Source of the DNA: Gryganskiella cystojenkinii
Taxonomy: Eukaryota; Mortierellomycota; Mortierellomycetes; Mortierellales; Mortierellaceae
Direction: 5' to 3'
Assembly (NCBI GenBank): GCA_015852425.1
Contig: JAAAIG010000188.1
Coordinates: 1-49,411, forward strand
Length of the DNA: 49,411 bases
Notes under the pieces: generated by a model
What the model was told of the DNA's origin: nothing
Database searches by the model: none
What the model saw: only the letters and a program-made list of their open reading frames with translations
Program-made: the position numbers and the translations under genes
In this document: positions 1 through 12,503 of the stretch, piece after piece
How the letters are laid out: every line of letters begins with the position of its first letter
Position numbering within the stretch: position 1 is the first letter of the stretch

Positions 1-135
1 TCCCCCTCCCTCTTTAGCAGCTATTATTTTCTGTTCTTTGCTTCGAAACATTTCTAATCTTTACCATATTCCCCTTTTGCTTAGATGCATAATAAACTCT
101 TCAAAAAAAAACTGTTTTATGGCAATTTTTGATAA
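1..135. other. AT-rich edge segment, no gene seen
   Basis: A short pyrimidine-rich stretch lying beyond the stop codon of the minus-strand BAG gene, so it probably contains the 3' UTR of that gene. No supported coding signal was found on either strand. Confidence 0.5.
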
Positions 136-902
136 TTACTCGCTAACGCTTGGTGGGCACGGAGGTCTATCACAGGCCATGACCCTGGCATTCATCTCAT
201 CGATCACATCCAACAACCGTTGTGTCTCCTTCACAGCCTCCCTTCTCGTCCCTCGAGCTACCTCAAAATCCGGTTTACAGACTACGCCATCAAAGACCAA
301 GAGTGACCGCATCAGGTTCTCAGACAGCAACGCATGAGCATCCTGAAGCGCCTTTCTTGCTGGTGGCAGATGAGGATCACTCAATTTGACGGGGCCGGGG
401 TTCGATTGAATGTATTCATCGATCGCAACCTCGTATTTCGGTAAATGTTCCGCAACGAGATCTAGGGTCTTTTGGAGCGAGGTTTGGACCTTGACAATAA
501 GTGCATATTCCTCAGGGTCACCATGAGTGGTCAGTGTGCGGATATCCGTTTTCTATAGAAAGAAAGGTATCAATCTTTTCATGTTAGCGTGGCGATCAAG
601 GGAGGAGTATAAAGCTTATGAATAGAGAGCGTTCTGTGAACAAAGGACAAAGGTATGCTTACGCTCGGTCGGGTTCCCATCATGGTGATCTGAGCGTTGG
701 GTTTGATCCCGAAGCAGGACAAGGGAGCATTATCGTCCTTCATGGTCGCGCCTCCATAAATCAGCGTCAATCCTCCGAGGGGAACCCTGGACCAGTCATG
801 ACAACCCTTTCGAAGCTCACCTAACCGAATATCGGCCAGGGTTCTTTCTTGGAATTCAAAGGTCTTCTTTTCCCTTCCCCATTTGATGTTGATCACTGTC
901 AT
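136..902 (-). CDS. BAG-family molecular chaperone regulator (BAG1-like)
   Basis: Two exons on the minus strand, 902-663 and 552-136, join in phase 0 across a 110-base intron (GTAAGC donor, CTATAG acceptor) and give 218 residues. Residues 1-80 form a ubiquitin-like fold (MTVINIKWGREKKTFEF at the start, LTLIYGG in the middle). Residues from about 95 form a helical BAG domain with IDEMNARV near the end. This UBL-then-BAG order is that of BAG1 and Snl1-related Hsp70 nucleotide-exchange factors, which bind the Hsp70 ATPase domain and promote ADP release. No membrane segment is visible, so a cytosolic or nuclear location is expected. The start is the first Met of the UBL. Family assignment is firm; the exact orthologue is less so. 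Confidence 0.85.
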
Positions 903-1509
903 GGTTCGTTATTGTTTGTTATAAGGTGGTGGCGGGATGGATGTCGTAAAATTGGTCCGCACGGTCTCCTTTCTGGTAGTATTGATAGCGATATATAAAA
1001 ATAAAAAAGAGGAATGAATGAAGTAGGTTAGAAAGAAAGAAGACTTCATGTGTCGGAAATGCGTTATGGCCAGAGCAAGAATCCTGAATACGCCACAGTT
1101 TGTCAAGCCGTTACCTGTTTTCAGGGGAGAGTGGTTATTACAGTCAAAGGTGGGTCAATGAATAAAAGCGAGGTCCCGAGGATTGGAAGAAGGAAGAAGG
1201 AAGAAAAAAAGGAATGCGTTCGAAAGTCAAAAAAAAAAAAGAAATGCGCTTTTGGTTTCAGGAACAACGACCAAAAGATTTCTACGTACAAATCGCATGA
1301 ACGTGTAAATTGCGTTGCCACCATTTTTAATTTGTGCTCATCAAAGAAATGGACCTCGTCGGACACAGTTCACTCATGGCGGCTGGAAATCGAATTTGAG
1401 GTCGATGAATAATAACCATTGACTCTCCGAGCAGACCGTCACTGACCACGCGAACAAACTGACTGAACTGATTTTTGGTAAATTGATTCGCCTCTTTGGG
1501 TTGATACTT
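903..1509. promoter_or_regulatory. intergenic: BAG1 promoter and prefoldin 3' region
   Basis: About 600 bases between the start of the minus-strand BAG gene and the stop of the next minus-strand gene. It should carry the BAG gene 5' UTR and promoter and the prefoldin 3' UTR. Short open frames on both strands are rich in Lys or Phe and follow the A/T-rich composition. I see no conserved protein in them. Confidence 0.4.
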
Positions 1510-2218
1510 TTATTGCTTGACTTGGATGTTGTACTTCTTCTGGAAAGCCATGAACTCGTCCTCCTTGTTCTTGTACTTTTGGACCAATTGCATGGTAACA
1601 GTCTTGATCTATTTGAGTTGTCAAAGATAAGGAAAAGCGATATCCATATACGAAGAGTGAATAAAGGTGACAAAGCCGAGTCCCCTATACGATCCAGTCT
1701 CCAGCTAAAAGTCGTAAAATCGGTTCCACTTACGCCCTCCTGGTTAGTCTTTAAAGCTGGAAGGACCTCCTTGACAGTGCGTTCTACAAGAACACCACCG
1801 ACGAGACGGAAGCATTTCCTATCACCATCCAAAGGCGTGATCGTGTCCACGACGAGCCTATTTTGAAATGACAAAAATCGAAGCCAAAAAAAAAGTTCAG
1901 TGATGTTTCCTATCGATTCCTTTTATCCCCTATCTAGCAGTAAAAGTCTCTTCCAAGAAAGGACAAGAGATGGGTTCAGAGTCAGCGTCCTTGCTTTGCC
2001 CTCTCCTGTTCAACTGGTCGCCCTCATCCTTTGCTGAGCTCTCTTTTTCGTGATATTCAAACAAAAAATAAACAATAAAAAGGCATTTACGAATGCTCAT
2101 CTGCCTCGGTCTCGAGCTCGCCAATCTTTTGCGCTAATGCGCTGAGCTCGGACTTCATGGAGTTGTAGGTTTGGGTGAGTTCCTGGTCACTTGGACGCGC
2201 TGCCTTGCTGCTGGACAT
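1510..2218 (-). CDS. PFD2: prefoldin subunit 2
   Basis: Three minus-strand exons, 2218-2091, 1857-1734 and 1608-1510, give 116 residues, close to the usual size of this beta-type prefoldin subunit. The N-terminal helix contains TYNSMKSELSALAQKI. The central beta-hairpin segment is GDRKCFRLVGGVLVERTV. The C-terminal coiled-coil helix ends in KKYNIQVKQ. Prefoldin is a hexameric cytosolic co-chaperone that hands unfolded actin and tubulin to the chaperonin CCT. Exon phases (2, 0) agree at both junctions. Residues ahead of MSSSKAARP remain open in frame but look like 5' UTR, so the start was placed at 2218. It shares a 352-base divergent promoter with PEX12. Confidence 0.9.
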
Positions 2219-2570
2219 GGTTGTGTAAGTTTGCTGTGGGGATGAGTATGTAGGGAGAGGAATGAAGGACGAGGTTGCAAGCGCCAGTGATACCCTGTTT
2301 CCCAAATTTTAACATTGATATTCTCACGTCAACGAAGTCCGTCCGATGCAAAAGCTGCGATCTACGGCGGCTCGCGTTCTTGCTTCTTGGTTGGACTTCG
2401 GCACGTGATTTCATCTCATTTCCTTTTTCTTTCTCCCCGCACCGCTCAACACTTTCGGCCGCTTCAAACTTTCTCGTCCTTTGCCATTCACTTTGAGCGA
2501 ACCACACTCTCTCTCTTTTATTCCTCATCAACTCCATCAATTTTTGCAACTCCCATAACCTACTTTCACC
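2219..2570. promoter_or_regulatory. divergent promoter, prefoldin 2 (-) / PEX12 (+)
   Basis: This 352-base spacer separates two divergently transcribed start codons and so must hold both promoters. The PEX12-proximal part is pyrimidine-rich (CTCTCTCTCTTTTATTCC around 2507), as is common just upstream of start codons in this window. No individual factor site can be assigned. Confidence 0.5.
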
Positions 2571-4313
2571 ATGGAGTTCATGTCCAACCTCGGCGGAGGG
2601 TTACAAGCCGACCGACCCTCACTCTTTGAACTCATTGCGCAGGACAAGATGCGAGAGATGCTCGAGCCGGCCCTGCGCTATGTCATTGCTGTGAGTCCAA
2701 CGACTTTCGTTTCCCGAGTGCAAACGACACCCTTCGGAGTTCTTACTCCCACTCAGACGGATCTGCGATCTATTTCGACTTATACCTATCATCTCTCTAT
2801 CTCCTGTTCTCTTGCTCTTTCGCTAGGTTTACGCCCAACGATACCCGCGCTACCTCATCCGGATCGTGAACCGATATGATGAGTTTTATGCGCTTTTGAT
2901 GTTCTTTGTCGAGCGACACTATCTACGTGAATATGGTAACATCCTAGAGTTCCTCCCCAAATCAACTAGATTGTTCTTTTTTGCACTCTGCCGATCCTTT
3001 AACCCCTTTCCTTTTTTTCTTCATTTTTTTTTTTTTTTTTTTGGTTGTGCGCTCCAAAATAGGCGCCTCATTTGCAGAAAACTTTTATGGGTTGAAGAGA
3101 GTGCGCGCACCTCGCATTGTTAAACAACCCAAGGTCAACATTGATGACGAGTCTGTGGCTACGGCTGCCGCTTCTGCTGCGATCTCGTCGATGCCAGGGT
3201 CCAACAAGCTGCGCGGACGGGATTTTCGTCGGTCTCTGGTCTTCTTGATCGGATTGCCCTATGTGAAATGCAAACTCGACGAATACTACGAAAAGGTCTC
3301 GGGAGGCGAGGCTGCTCGACTTTTCGGAGACGAGTTTACTCAGGAAGAGGAAGATCTGACTGGCGTAAGCAAATATCCACCACGTTTCCTACTCTTTTAT
3401 TTCTCGCATGATCTTTGCAACATGATCATCGGTGGAAACTCTCTGTCTAACGCTCGATCTTGTACCCTCTTTGAATGATCTTAGCAACCTCTCTCAGTCC
3501 GATCGAAAGCATTCGCGCTGAAGGCGTTCAAGAAAGGATACCCCTATGTTAATGCTCTCTATCAACTATCTATTCTCGCTCATTACATCGGATACCTGTA
3601 CAACAAGACCTCATTCTACTCTCCATGGCTCCGTTTGATCGGAATCGAAGTCAAGCGCATGACTGCCTCCGATTATGTAAGTACACCCGTGCTCGTCCGC
3701 CCATTGAAAGCAACATGTCGTACATCGGATTCGCGGACTAACCGCTGTCATTATTCTTGAACCGATTGCGACAGCGTGAGATCTTGCAAAAGGCGAAGCG
3801 CGCTCCAAGGACATCCAACTCATTACGAGAGTCGATTCAGAACAATGTGTTGGGGCTCTTGTCAGGATCTTTGGATTTCCTCAAGGTCTTGCTGCCCATG
3901 TCAATCTTCTTTTTCAAATTCTTGGAATGGTGGTACCAGTCCGACTACTACCGCAAAGCCTCTACCGCCGGTGACAGCGCTGAGGTACCTCCACCCGCGC
4001 GGATCAAGGTACAGAAATGAAGAATTGTTATTGGTTTCCATTCAAATATTTATAGTGCTCCATTCCTAATGTCGTCCTATTTCTTTTTTTGATCTATTAG
4101 CCCCATCCTGATGGCTTGCCTCTACCAAGGGCTGCCAATGTGTGCCCCATCTGCACAAAGACCCTCACCAACCCGACAGCACTCTCTTCCGGATACGTGT
4201 TTTGCTACCCCTGCGCTTACAAACAAGTCGAGGATCATGGTCGATGCCCGGTGACTCTGATGTATTGTAGAACAGACGATCTCCGAAAGCTTTACAACGA
4301 CGCGGGTATGTAA
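2571..4313 (+). CDS. PEX12: peroxin-12, peroxisomal RING E3 subunit
   Basis: Six exons, 2571-2690, 2827-2935, 3063-3364, 3485-3676, 3775-4008 and 4101-4313, give 389 residues. The N-terminal part ([20 protein letters not shown]) and the hydrophobic core ([21 protein letters not shown]) are characteristic of the Pex2/Pex12 amino-terminal domain with its transmembrane helices. The C-terminus has a degenerate RING with C334, C337, C354, C357 and C368 visible, fewer zinc ligands than a full RING, as is known for PEX12. With PEX2 and PEX10 it forms the membrane ubiquitin ligase that ubiquitinates the import receptor PEX5 for recycling. All splice phases agree. A 19-T run precedes the third exon. 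Confidence 0.93.
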
Positions 4314-4604
4314 TTGTCTAATCCATAATAAAAACGCAGCATGCGAATTGTACAGTACGATATATGGGCGAAGTAAATTTGGGTTGTTTTTCGCGTTTTT
4401 TGTCATGATTTTCTTTTTTCTTTTTAACTTTTGTATCCCGACGAGGAACTATGGTACAAGGAGAAGCAGGTAAGAACGGAGAGTGCTAGCAAAGGTATAG
4501 GGTCAGACAGGATCCGAGTAGTCTACAAAAAGCAATTGTTTCGTAGGCTCAGTTCGAGGAGAGCACAAAGTCAATCAAGGAGAAAAACTTGACCGGAACA
4601 TTGC
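4314..4604. other. convergent 3' intergenic spacer
   Basis: This spacer lies between the stop of PEX12 (+) and the stop of the unknown minus-strand gene. An AATAAAAAC element at 4327-4335, 14 bases after the PEX12 stop, is a probable polyadenylation signal. No coding signal was found. Confidence 0.45.
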
Positions 4605-6533
4605 TCAATGAGGCGCGACAACGGCTTGACCGTTTACTCCGCCGGCTACTGCCCCTGCTGGTCCTCCCGCTGCCCCTGCTACTGCGTTGACCGATTGTCG
4701 CTCCGTGAGGAAAGAGTGCAGCTCGTCGTACAGTAAAAAGTGTAGTTTCTGAAGGTATTTGATATCGGTGTAGACTAAGAAGAGATCAAAGATACACTTT
4801 AGCATTCCAAATTGCTTGACGAACCGAAGCTGGTCACTGCAATAGTCAATGGTAGAAGCTTACCAGAATCAGTATAGGGTGTATCCTTCATATAGACTCT
4901 CCTCAAGAAATCCATCATGGCGCCTGTTGCTACAACACATTCCTCGAGCGGCAGGGTATCAAAATAAGCGTGATTGATCCGGAAGGGGTTAATCGGCGAG
5001 GGTGAAAGTGTAAGCGTGATGATTTCCGCCATGATGTCCCAGAGCCGAATATCTAGATACAGAATCAGAGAGACAACGATAACAGAATCTCGTCCGTTTA
5101 GCAAAAACATTATAAGATCCAGATGGCTCAACTCTTGTGCGTTCCTGGGAGAATTTTTTCAGGTTCCTCTTACCGTCCGTGCGCCAGGATGAGATTGTGC
5201 TAAGCTTCAAGGGGTCATTCGCCTCGAATTTCTGGTCGTTGTTGTTTTGGATCAGCCTCTTGTGATTTGACCGAAGCTGTTTTCGTTATAAAAAAATGAA
5301 TGACCCCGCGTTAATTGATAATCTTCCTTATCAAAAATGAAAATCATACGCACAGCAGCTCCCTGAGCTTGCCACTTACCCAGACATATGGACATTTGTA
5401 ACGAGGGTATCCAGCAATCAAGAAAGTCGCCCGCGACTCATCCTTTTCCAATTCCGTGTCAATCGGGCTGAGAGGCGGCGGTGCGGACTTGGAAGAGCTC
5501 AGCTTGAGACTACAAGGGGTTAGTTCAAGGGATGAGAGAGAGAGAGAGAGAGAGCAGGAGATGATATTTTAATAACAGGCTGCCTTCTCTTTTCCTCGAC
5601 CGTTCGACATGGTGCGGCGCCTTTGATCCCATGGACAATCACTCCTGAAGTAGTCAACTTACGATCTCAAGGTTCGTGTAGAGAGAATGTTCGTTGGTCT
5701 ATCAAGATGTGGCAACAAGGGAAAGAAAGCAGGCACAAGATCACAAACACGCAGATGAAAAATTAAAAAAATAAAAAATAAAAAAATAAAAAAAACTCGT
5801 TACTATCACGCACACAACAACCGTCTTGAATCACAAGGAAAACAGAAGGAGTTAGCGAGAGAGGGACAGTGGAAGAGGGAGAGGGCAGTGAGGAAGCCTC
5901 GTTGCCACCAGGTCCTTCTTTTACCTTGACTTTGCGAGTGTAATCGAGTTGGGTTGTGTGCTGTTACTGATACCGTTTGAGACTGGCTTGATGTCATTGT
6001 AGACCTGGAGGAGTAACTCCTCCCTTCCTCGAAGGTAGACCTCAAAGTAATAAAAGCCCTTTTGACAACAAAAAGAAGGAGGGAAGACAGGTTAGCTAAA
6101 AAACGCTCTCGAGAAGAGGAGTTGAGGGTTCGTTGTCCATTTTTCCTTGTCCGCAACCAAGCGCTGACTCAAAGCACTTATTTTTTTCCTCTCACCGATG
6201 AACAAGGGAGAAGCAAGGGCGTCAGAGTGGAGGGGAGAGGGGTTTGTCGAATGACCAGCTCCTCTTCGTTGGCCGTTTTTTTTCAGTTGGACGGAATGGG
6301 GAGTTCTCTTACCTTCAGTGTCCCAACAAGTAAGCATTCAGAGAGGAAGGTCGAGAGGCGCGCGGTCTCTGATTGGGTCAGAGACTCTCGGCCCTATTGA
6401 TAATGACAAAGCGAGAGAGGTGATGAGGAGCGGGAGTCAGTCAGAGCTCAGGTTCCTTTGACCGAATGAGACTTGTCAGGAACGTGGGTTTGAAGACTGC
6501 TCTTGTGAGTCGTACTTTATAAGCGGCAGCCAT
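4605..6533 (-). CDS. unrecognised eight-exon protein, 313 aa
   Basis: I do not recognise the family. Eight minus-strand exons fit in consistent phase: 6533-6516, 6393-6313, 6058-5925, 5698-5663, 5509-5380, 5276-5174, 5133-4864 and 4774-4605. The product starts MAAAYK. It then carries GFYYFEVYLRGREELLLQVY, a Ser/Pro-rich stretch, a predicted hydrophobic helical block (DSVIVVSLILYLDIRLWDIM), LPLEECVVATGAMMDFLRRV and a C-terminal helix KYLQKLHFLLYDELHSFLTE. It ends in an Ala/Gly/Val tail. The alternating hydrophobic pattern suggests an alpha-helical, possibly scaffold-like protein without a clear signal peptide. The six-codon first exon is the weakest part. At the last junction a tempting acceptor at 4831 breaks the frame; the pyrimidine-rich acceptor at 4775 restores it. 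Confidence 0.6.
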
Positions 6534-7177
6534 TTTGAGAAGAGAGGAAGGAGAATGAAGAAAAAGGGATCGTGCAGTGGCGCAGAGATGAAAAAAAAAA
6601 GAGGGTGGTGGGTTTGTGCAGATGCTGGCGCAAGAAGAGAAGGAGGAGGAGGAAGAGGGGGAGAAGAACAGCACGAGTGAAAAAAAACCTTTTTTTTCCG
6701 TGCGACAACACACACCTCGTTGCAGCATGCGGCCGTGGCTGCACCAACGCGCGAGAATTCAGTCACGTGGAATGACTTTGGTCCCGTGACGTTGGAAAAA
6801 AGAAAAAAAGTCAAAGCCTCAAAGCCTCAAAAGCCTCAAAGGACATTCTGTTCCATTTGAGAACCTGGATCAACAAAAAAAAAAGCACGCTACCCTTCCT
6901 GAACCCTGATCACTCATACTCATACCCACGACCGCGGATCAGCTGTCCCACATCCGACACACTCTCTTTCTCCAACCTGGCGACTGCTTTTTCTCTCTCA
7001 CGAGCACCCTTTTTCTGATCGTCACTTCACTTCTTTGCCCACCATTGAATCTGCATCAAATCACCGGTCACTCTTTCACTCCCCTCTTTCGACAAAACTT
7101 TACATTCGGAAAAGGAATAACCGTTGAAACCTCCCTGTGCGACCACACCTCGACTCGACAATCACCATCCCTTCACG
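6534..7177. promoter_or_regulatory. divergent promoter of the unknown gene and SNF2/STH1
   Basis: The spacer is 644 bases between two divergent starts. It holds A-rich and T-rich tracts, and at 6811-6842 an imperfect tandem array of TCAAAGCC-type units. A CACGTG E-box-like site sits at about 6763. The segment immediately upstream of 7178 is CT-rich. Several long minus-strand frames at 6441-6814 are Phe/Ser-rich translations of these tracts and were not accepted as genes. Confidence 0.5.
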
Positions 7178-10100
7178 ATGCAGCAGCCACCATCACAGCC
7201 AGCCCATCCTCAAATCAGTCCAGAGGTCATTGCTAACCTTACCCAGGAGCAAATCACAAGTGTCCTCAATGTAACTATTAACTGTGCACGCGCAGACTTT
7301 CTCTTTCGTCCTCCTCCCCTTTTTTTACTTTCCCTGTAAACTTATTGCTTTTCTCTCTACCCTTTTTTTTTTTTTTTTTTTTTCTTAGGCTGTAAAAACA
7401 CTAAAGGCCGCAGGGCACACTGAAGTATCGAACCATCAATATGCTCAACTCATGGCCATCCTCCGCGCCTACCAGGCTGTCCAAGCTCAGAACCAACAAC
7501 GCGCCGCTCTAGCCCTGGGTACCTTTTTGCTTACCAGTCCTCGAGGTCGTGGAGAAAGACGATTGCCCACAACTAGAGCCTAACCACCTTTTTTTCGTTT
7601 TGTCTAATTATCCACATCGTTATTAGGCATTTCCCCTCAGCAACAACAACAACAGATCCTCCAGCTTCAGCAACAGCAACAGTATCAACAAAAGCATCAA
7701 CAACAACAAATGCATCTCCAACAATTGCAAAAGCAGCAACCACCAGGAGCGCCACCACTGACATCCGCCCATGGAACACCGTTCTCACCGGACCAAATCC
7801 ACGATCTTCGATATCAGATCATTGCCTTCAAAATGATCTCGGCCAATATGGCGGTACCTGCTCATCTTCAGGAAGCTATCACTTCACCAAAGACCGTTGA
7901 TCAAGTCTTGAAGGCTCAGGAACCGACAGCATCAGTCTCGGGACGCATCACCGATATTGCTCGGCAACACCTGTCCGACAAAAACACGATCGCCAAGGAT
8001 ATGAACGCCTATTCCTCTCCATTTTCATTCATCCAAAAGGATATTTCGACTACAGCTCATGCTACAAGACAACAAAGACTGTTGGTGCCCAGTATCACAC
8101 CCTCGGGCCTCGATCCTTATACACTCATGCAGGAGCGCGACAGCTACTTAAGGTCTCGAGTACAAAATCGAATCAACGAACTGGATCGTCACAACCTGGA
8201 ACTAAAACAAGTGGACGAGACTGAAGAGCACGTGGGAATGGAGGACGTCTTTGCACCAAAACCTCCACCATCGAAAGCGCAAGTCAAATCTCTGATTGAA
8301 CTACGTTCATTGAAACTACTGGAGAGACAAAAGAAGGTAACAATCAAGGAATATTGATTTGTATGCATGATCATCAACAACAAACTGCTTAACACGAGCA
8401 TCATCAACTCTTTTGAATTAGCTTCGAACCGAGGTTCTCTCCGGAATGTCCAAGGCGGCGCTGCTGGCAGCGTCGGCAGATAGAGCCGCGTACCGTCGCA
8501 TGAAGAAGCAGTCGTTGCGGGAAGCCAGGATGACTGAAAAACTGGAGAGACAGCAGAGATTGGATCGGGAGGGACGCGAGAAGCAGAAACATCTAGACTG
8601 GTTGCAGAGCATTGTCAACCATGGACGTGAGATGGTTCAGTGGCAGCGCGCTCAACAGATGCGACAGAGCAAGCTCGGCCGTCTCGTCCTCCAGTTCCAC
8701 GGACATGTGGAGAAGGAGGAAGCCAAGCGCGTGGAGCGTATCTCGAAGGAGCGTCTCAAGGCCTTGAAGAACGATGATGAGGAGGCGTACATGAAGCTGA
8801 TTGATCAGGCCAAAGATACCCGTATTACCCATTTGTTGCAGCAGACCGACTCTTATCTTGCCTCGCTGGCCGAAGCTGTTACGGCGCAACAGAACGATGC
8901 TGTTCACACCGATACTATGACACGTGGTGGTATCGAGCTCATGGACGACGAAGCCGACTTTGACTATGGCGATGGAGTAAGTTAATTGTTTGTGGTCAAC
9001 TGACTCTAATTGGCCATCTGTTTTTCGTTGATACTAACCTAGTTTGTATAATAGGAGGATAACCGACGCAACGACTATTACAACATTGCGCACAAGATCC
9101 AGGAAAAGATCACGAGGCAACCGACCATTCTCTCTGGAGGGACACTCAAAGAATACCAGATGAAGGGTCTTCAGTGGATGGCGTCGTTGTACAACAATCG
9201 TCTGAATGGAATTTTGGCCGATGAGATGGGACTGGGCAAGACTATTCAGACGATCTCCTTGGTGACATTCCTGATCGAAATGAAGCAACAGAATGGTCCT
9301 TTCCTGATCCTTGTCCCGCTCTCGTAAGTGAAATATATATGCCTGTCCTCAAAAATTTTGATATTCAACTTTGGAGCATATTTTGACTCTTTTTATTTCC
9401 CCGCCCTCTAGGACCTTGACAAACTGGACTCTGGAGTTTGAAAAATGGGCACCTCAAGTGACCAAAGTCGTCTACAAAGGAGTACCGTCCCAGAGAAAAC
9501 ATATTCAGCAAACCGAGATTCGCCACCGCAACTTCCAGGTCCTTTTGACAACATATGAATACGTGATCAAGGATCGACAAGTACTCAGCAAGATCAAATG
9601 GGTCTACATGATCATCGATGAGGGTCATCGACTGAAAAACGCCAACTCAAAGTTGTTTATCACATTGACTCAACATTACTCGTCGCGATACCGTTTGATT
9701 TTGACCGGTACTCCTCTCCAAAACAACTTGCCGGAACTTTGGGCGCTGTTGAACATGGTCCTTCCTCGTGTGTTCAACTCTGCACAGTCGTTTGATGAAT
9801 GGTTTAATACCCCGTTCGCCAACACTGGAGGACAGGACAAGATTGAGTTAAACGAAGAAGAGGCGCTGTTGATCATCAAACGTTTGCACAAAGTCCTGAG
9901 ACCTTTCTTGTTGCGCCGATTGAAGAAGGATGTCGAGTCTGAGTTGCCAGACAAGGTCGAGCGTGTAATTCGATGCAAGCTGTCGTCGCTTCAGCAGAAG
10001 CTTTACAACCAGATGAAGAAACACGGAATGCTCTTTACGCAAGCAGGTGAAAAAGGGTAAGCACGCATATACAATGATTTGTTTATTTTGGAGAGTCAAT

Positions 10101-12503
10101 CGCTGATGGGAGTTTTTTTTGCATTTCTTGGACTGACCCAAATCATTAATTTGTTTATACGTCATTTTACAGTCGCACGGGAATCAAGGGCCTCAACAAC
10201 ACGATCATGCAGCTTCGAAAAATTTGCAACCATCCTTATGTCTTTGAGGAAGTCGAGCGCGTTATCAACCCGAGCAAGACCAACAACGACGGACTGTGGC
10301 GTGTGGCGGGCAAATTCGAGCTCTTGGATCGCATGTTGCCCAAGCTCTATAAGACTGGCCACAGAGTATTGATCTTTTTCCAGATGACCGCCATCATGAA
10401 CATCATGGAGGACTACCTGCACTATCGCCACTATCAGTACATGCGCTTGGACGGTGCTACAAAGGTAAGGAACAGTATTTCCGGATATCATCACACATCT
10501 TCGATGAGAACAGTGACGATAACAAGGGTGTCTGACATTTTGACATACTTTATTCTCTATGTGAAATTTAGTCTGACGATCGTTCCGCGTTACTGAAAAA
10601 GTTCAATGCTCCGGATTCGCCTTACTTTGTATTCTTGCTGAGTACACGCGCTGGTGGTCTCGGTTTGAACTTGCAGACCGCAGATACTGTCATCATCTTT
10701 GACTCGGACTGGAACCCTCATCAGGATCTGCAGGCTCAGGATCGTGCCCATCGTATCGGTCAGACCAAGGAGGTGCGAATCTTCCGTTTAGTGACTGAAA
10801 AGTCTGTGGAAGAGCATATCCTTGCACGTGCTCAATACAAGCTCGAGATTGACGGCAAGGTTATTCAGGCGGGAAAGTTCGACAATAAGAGTACGGCCGA
10901 AGAACAGGAATCGTTCCTGCGCTCCTTACTCGAGAACGACAACAAGGAGGAGGATGATGTCGAAGCTGAGGAGGATATGGACGACGATGAATTGAATGAG
11001 ATTGTGGCCCGCTCAGACGAAGAGATAAAGATATTCAAGAGGCTCGACGAAGAACGCAAAAGGCAAGAGGATGAAGAGTGGAAGGCCTCCGGATCTGTTT
11101 TGCCAAGATTTGAGCGCTTAATTCAAGAATCTGAGCTTCCTGATGTCTATCTCGTGGACGAGGATGCACAGGTCGCAGTAGAAGTCGAAGAGGATCTGGG
11201 ACGAGGTCAGAGAGCGAGAGTCGAAACACGTTATGATGATGGCTTGACTGAGGCTCAGTGGCTCAAGGCTGTGGAGGACGATAGCGGGGATGTGAACGAG
11301 CTTATTGCTGCCAAGGCCGATCGCCGTCGTAAGCGTGAGGAGAAGAGGGTGTTGAAAGAAGCCACTGGCGACATTGGCGAAGAATCGATCGACGTCGAGA
11401 CTTCTTCGGAAAAGGCAAGTCATGTACGTACCAAAAAGGTCCTGCTTCAGCCAGGCGAGGAGACCGACGAGCCTGTGGATTCTCCTTCTGGAAAGAAAAC
11501 GGCCTCGCGCAGTCGAAAGCCCAAAAAATCGGACGAGGTGGATCCACTCTCGGAGAGCGATCGCAGGATTCTGAGGAACGTCTTTGAACAGTGTTACAAG
11601 GCTGTTGAGAGCTGTACCGTGGCAGAGGAAGGCAATATCCGTCGTCGTTGTGAATTGTTCTTGCAAGTTCCCAGCAAAAAGTTGTATCCCGATTACTACC
11701 AGATCATCCTCCGACCTATCGCAATGGACATGATTAAGAAACGAATGCGTTCGATCCATTACACAAAGGCGTCGGAATTCAAGGACGACTTCTATCAAAT
11801 GTTCCATAACGCGCGCCATTACAACCCGGAGGGGAGCTGGGTCTACGTTGACTCTCAGTATTTGCAGGTAAGGCCTTCTCTTCATTGTTCATGATCCACC
11901 GATCCGACTGTTTCTCAGACACCTGATACCAACGTTTCTGATCGTACCCCTTTTTAATTTTTGTAGGAGGCATTTGATGAAGTCTACAATCGCCTGTGCC
12001 CGGAAGGAGATCTACCCTCGGCTGCAGTTCCGATTCAAGGTTCCAACGGACAGTTGAAACGCTTTGCTCCTGGATCGGATGATGGCTACATGTCGCCGCA
12101 TCGGCATCGATCTCGCAGTTCTCAACGTGCTCAGAGCCAATCACCCTCATATGCCCGCCAACGTTCTCGGAGCAGCAGTGTTAGCGCTCGATCGACTTCC
12201 AGCAAGCGTGACCGTAAACGTCAAAAGAAGGACTACGGCGATGTTGAAGATGATAGTGAAGACGATATCGCCGACTTCGACGAAGGAGAAGACGAAGAGG
12301 GAACTGAGAAACGAGGCCGAGATCAAGTTGGACGTCATACTTACAGCCATGATCAAGACTACGGTCACGGTCACGGTCACGGTCGCCGCGATCACTTTCA
12401 GGGCCATGGTCCAGTCGCCGCTGATAAAATTTACGACGAAGAAGAGGATCAGGACGTAAATGTTGGATCGCTAGAGAGTGAAAACAGTGGTGACGATCTT
12501 TGA
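7178..12503 (+). CDS. SWI/SNF-family ATPase (SNF2/STH1/BRG1 type)
   Basis: Nine exons, 7178-7270, 7389-7518, 7627-8336, 8422-8976, 9055-9323, 9412-10056, 10173-10464, 10572-11867 and 11967-12503, give 1508 residues. Domains in order: a Gln-rich tract (about 77-115), a QLQ motif (about 127-160, [13 protein letters not shown]), an HSA region (about 330-400), a helicase ATP-binding lobe with ADEMGLGKT near 551 and DEGHRLKN near 654, a C-terminal helicase lobe with [11 protein letters not shown] and HRIGQT, an acidic SnAC-like region, and a bromodomain near 1215-1330 ([17 protein letters not shown]). This is the catalytic core of a SWI/SNF or RSC nucleosome remodeller in the nucleus. The Ser/Arg- and Asp/Glu-rich tail includes a Gly-His repeat. 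Whether it corresponds to Snf2 or Sth1 cannot be settled here. Confidence 0.93.

Noticed and set aside
4831..4864. Apparent frameshift at the end of the unknown minus-strand gene
   Set aside because: Using the acceptor TATTGCAG gives a 27-base intron and the wrong frame. The acceptor CTTCTTAG at 4775 restores frame with an 89-base intron, so no indel is needed.
5533..5800. AG dinucleotide run and A/T-rich AAAAATAAAAAAT array
   Set aside because: Low-complexity intron sequence in the unknown gene with no conserved or regular structure.
6441..6814. Several overlapping minus-strand frames of 76-112 codons
   Set aside because: Phe/Ser/Leu-rich translations of T/C-rich tracts in a promoter. Only the 6-codon MAAAYK exon at 6533 joins the downstream gene in phase.
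11118..11885. 255-codon minus-strand frame
   Set aside because: Shadow of the SNF2-type exon, which has conserved domain motifs on the plus strand.
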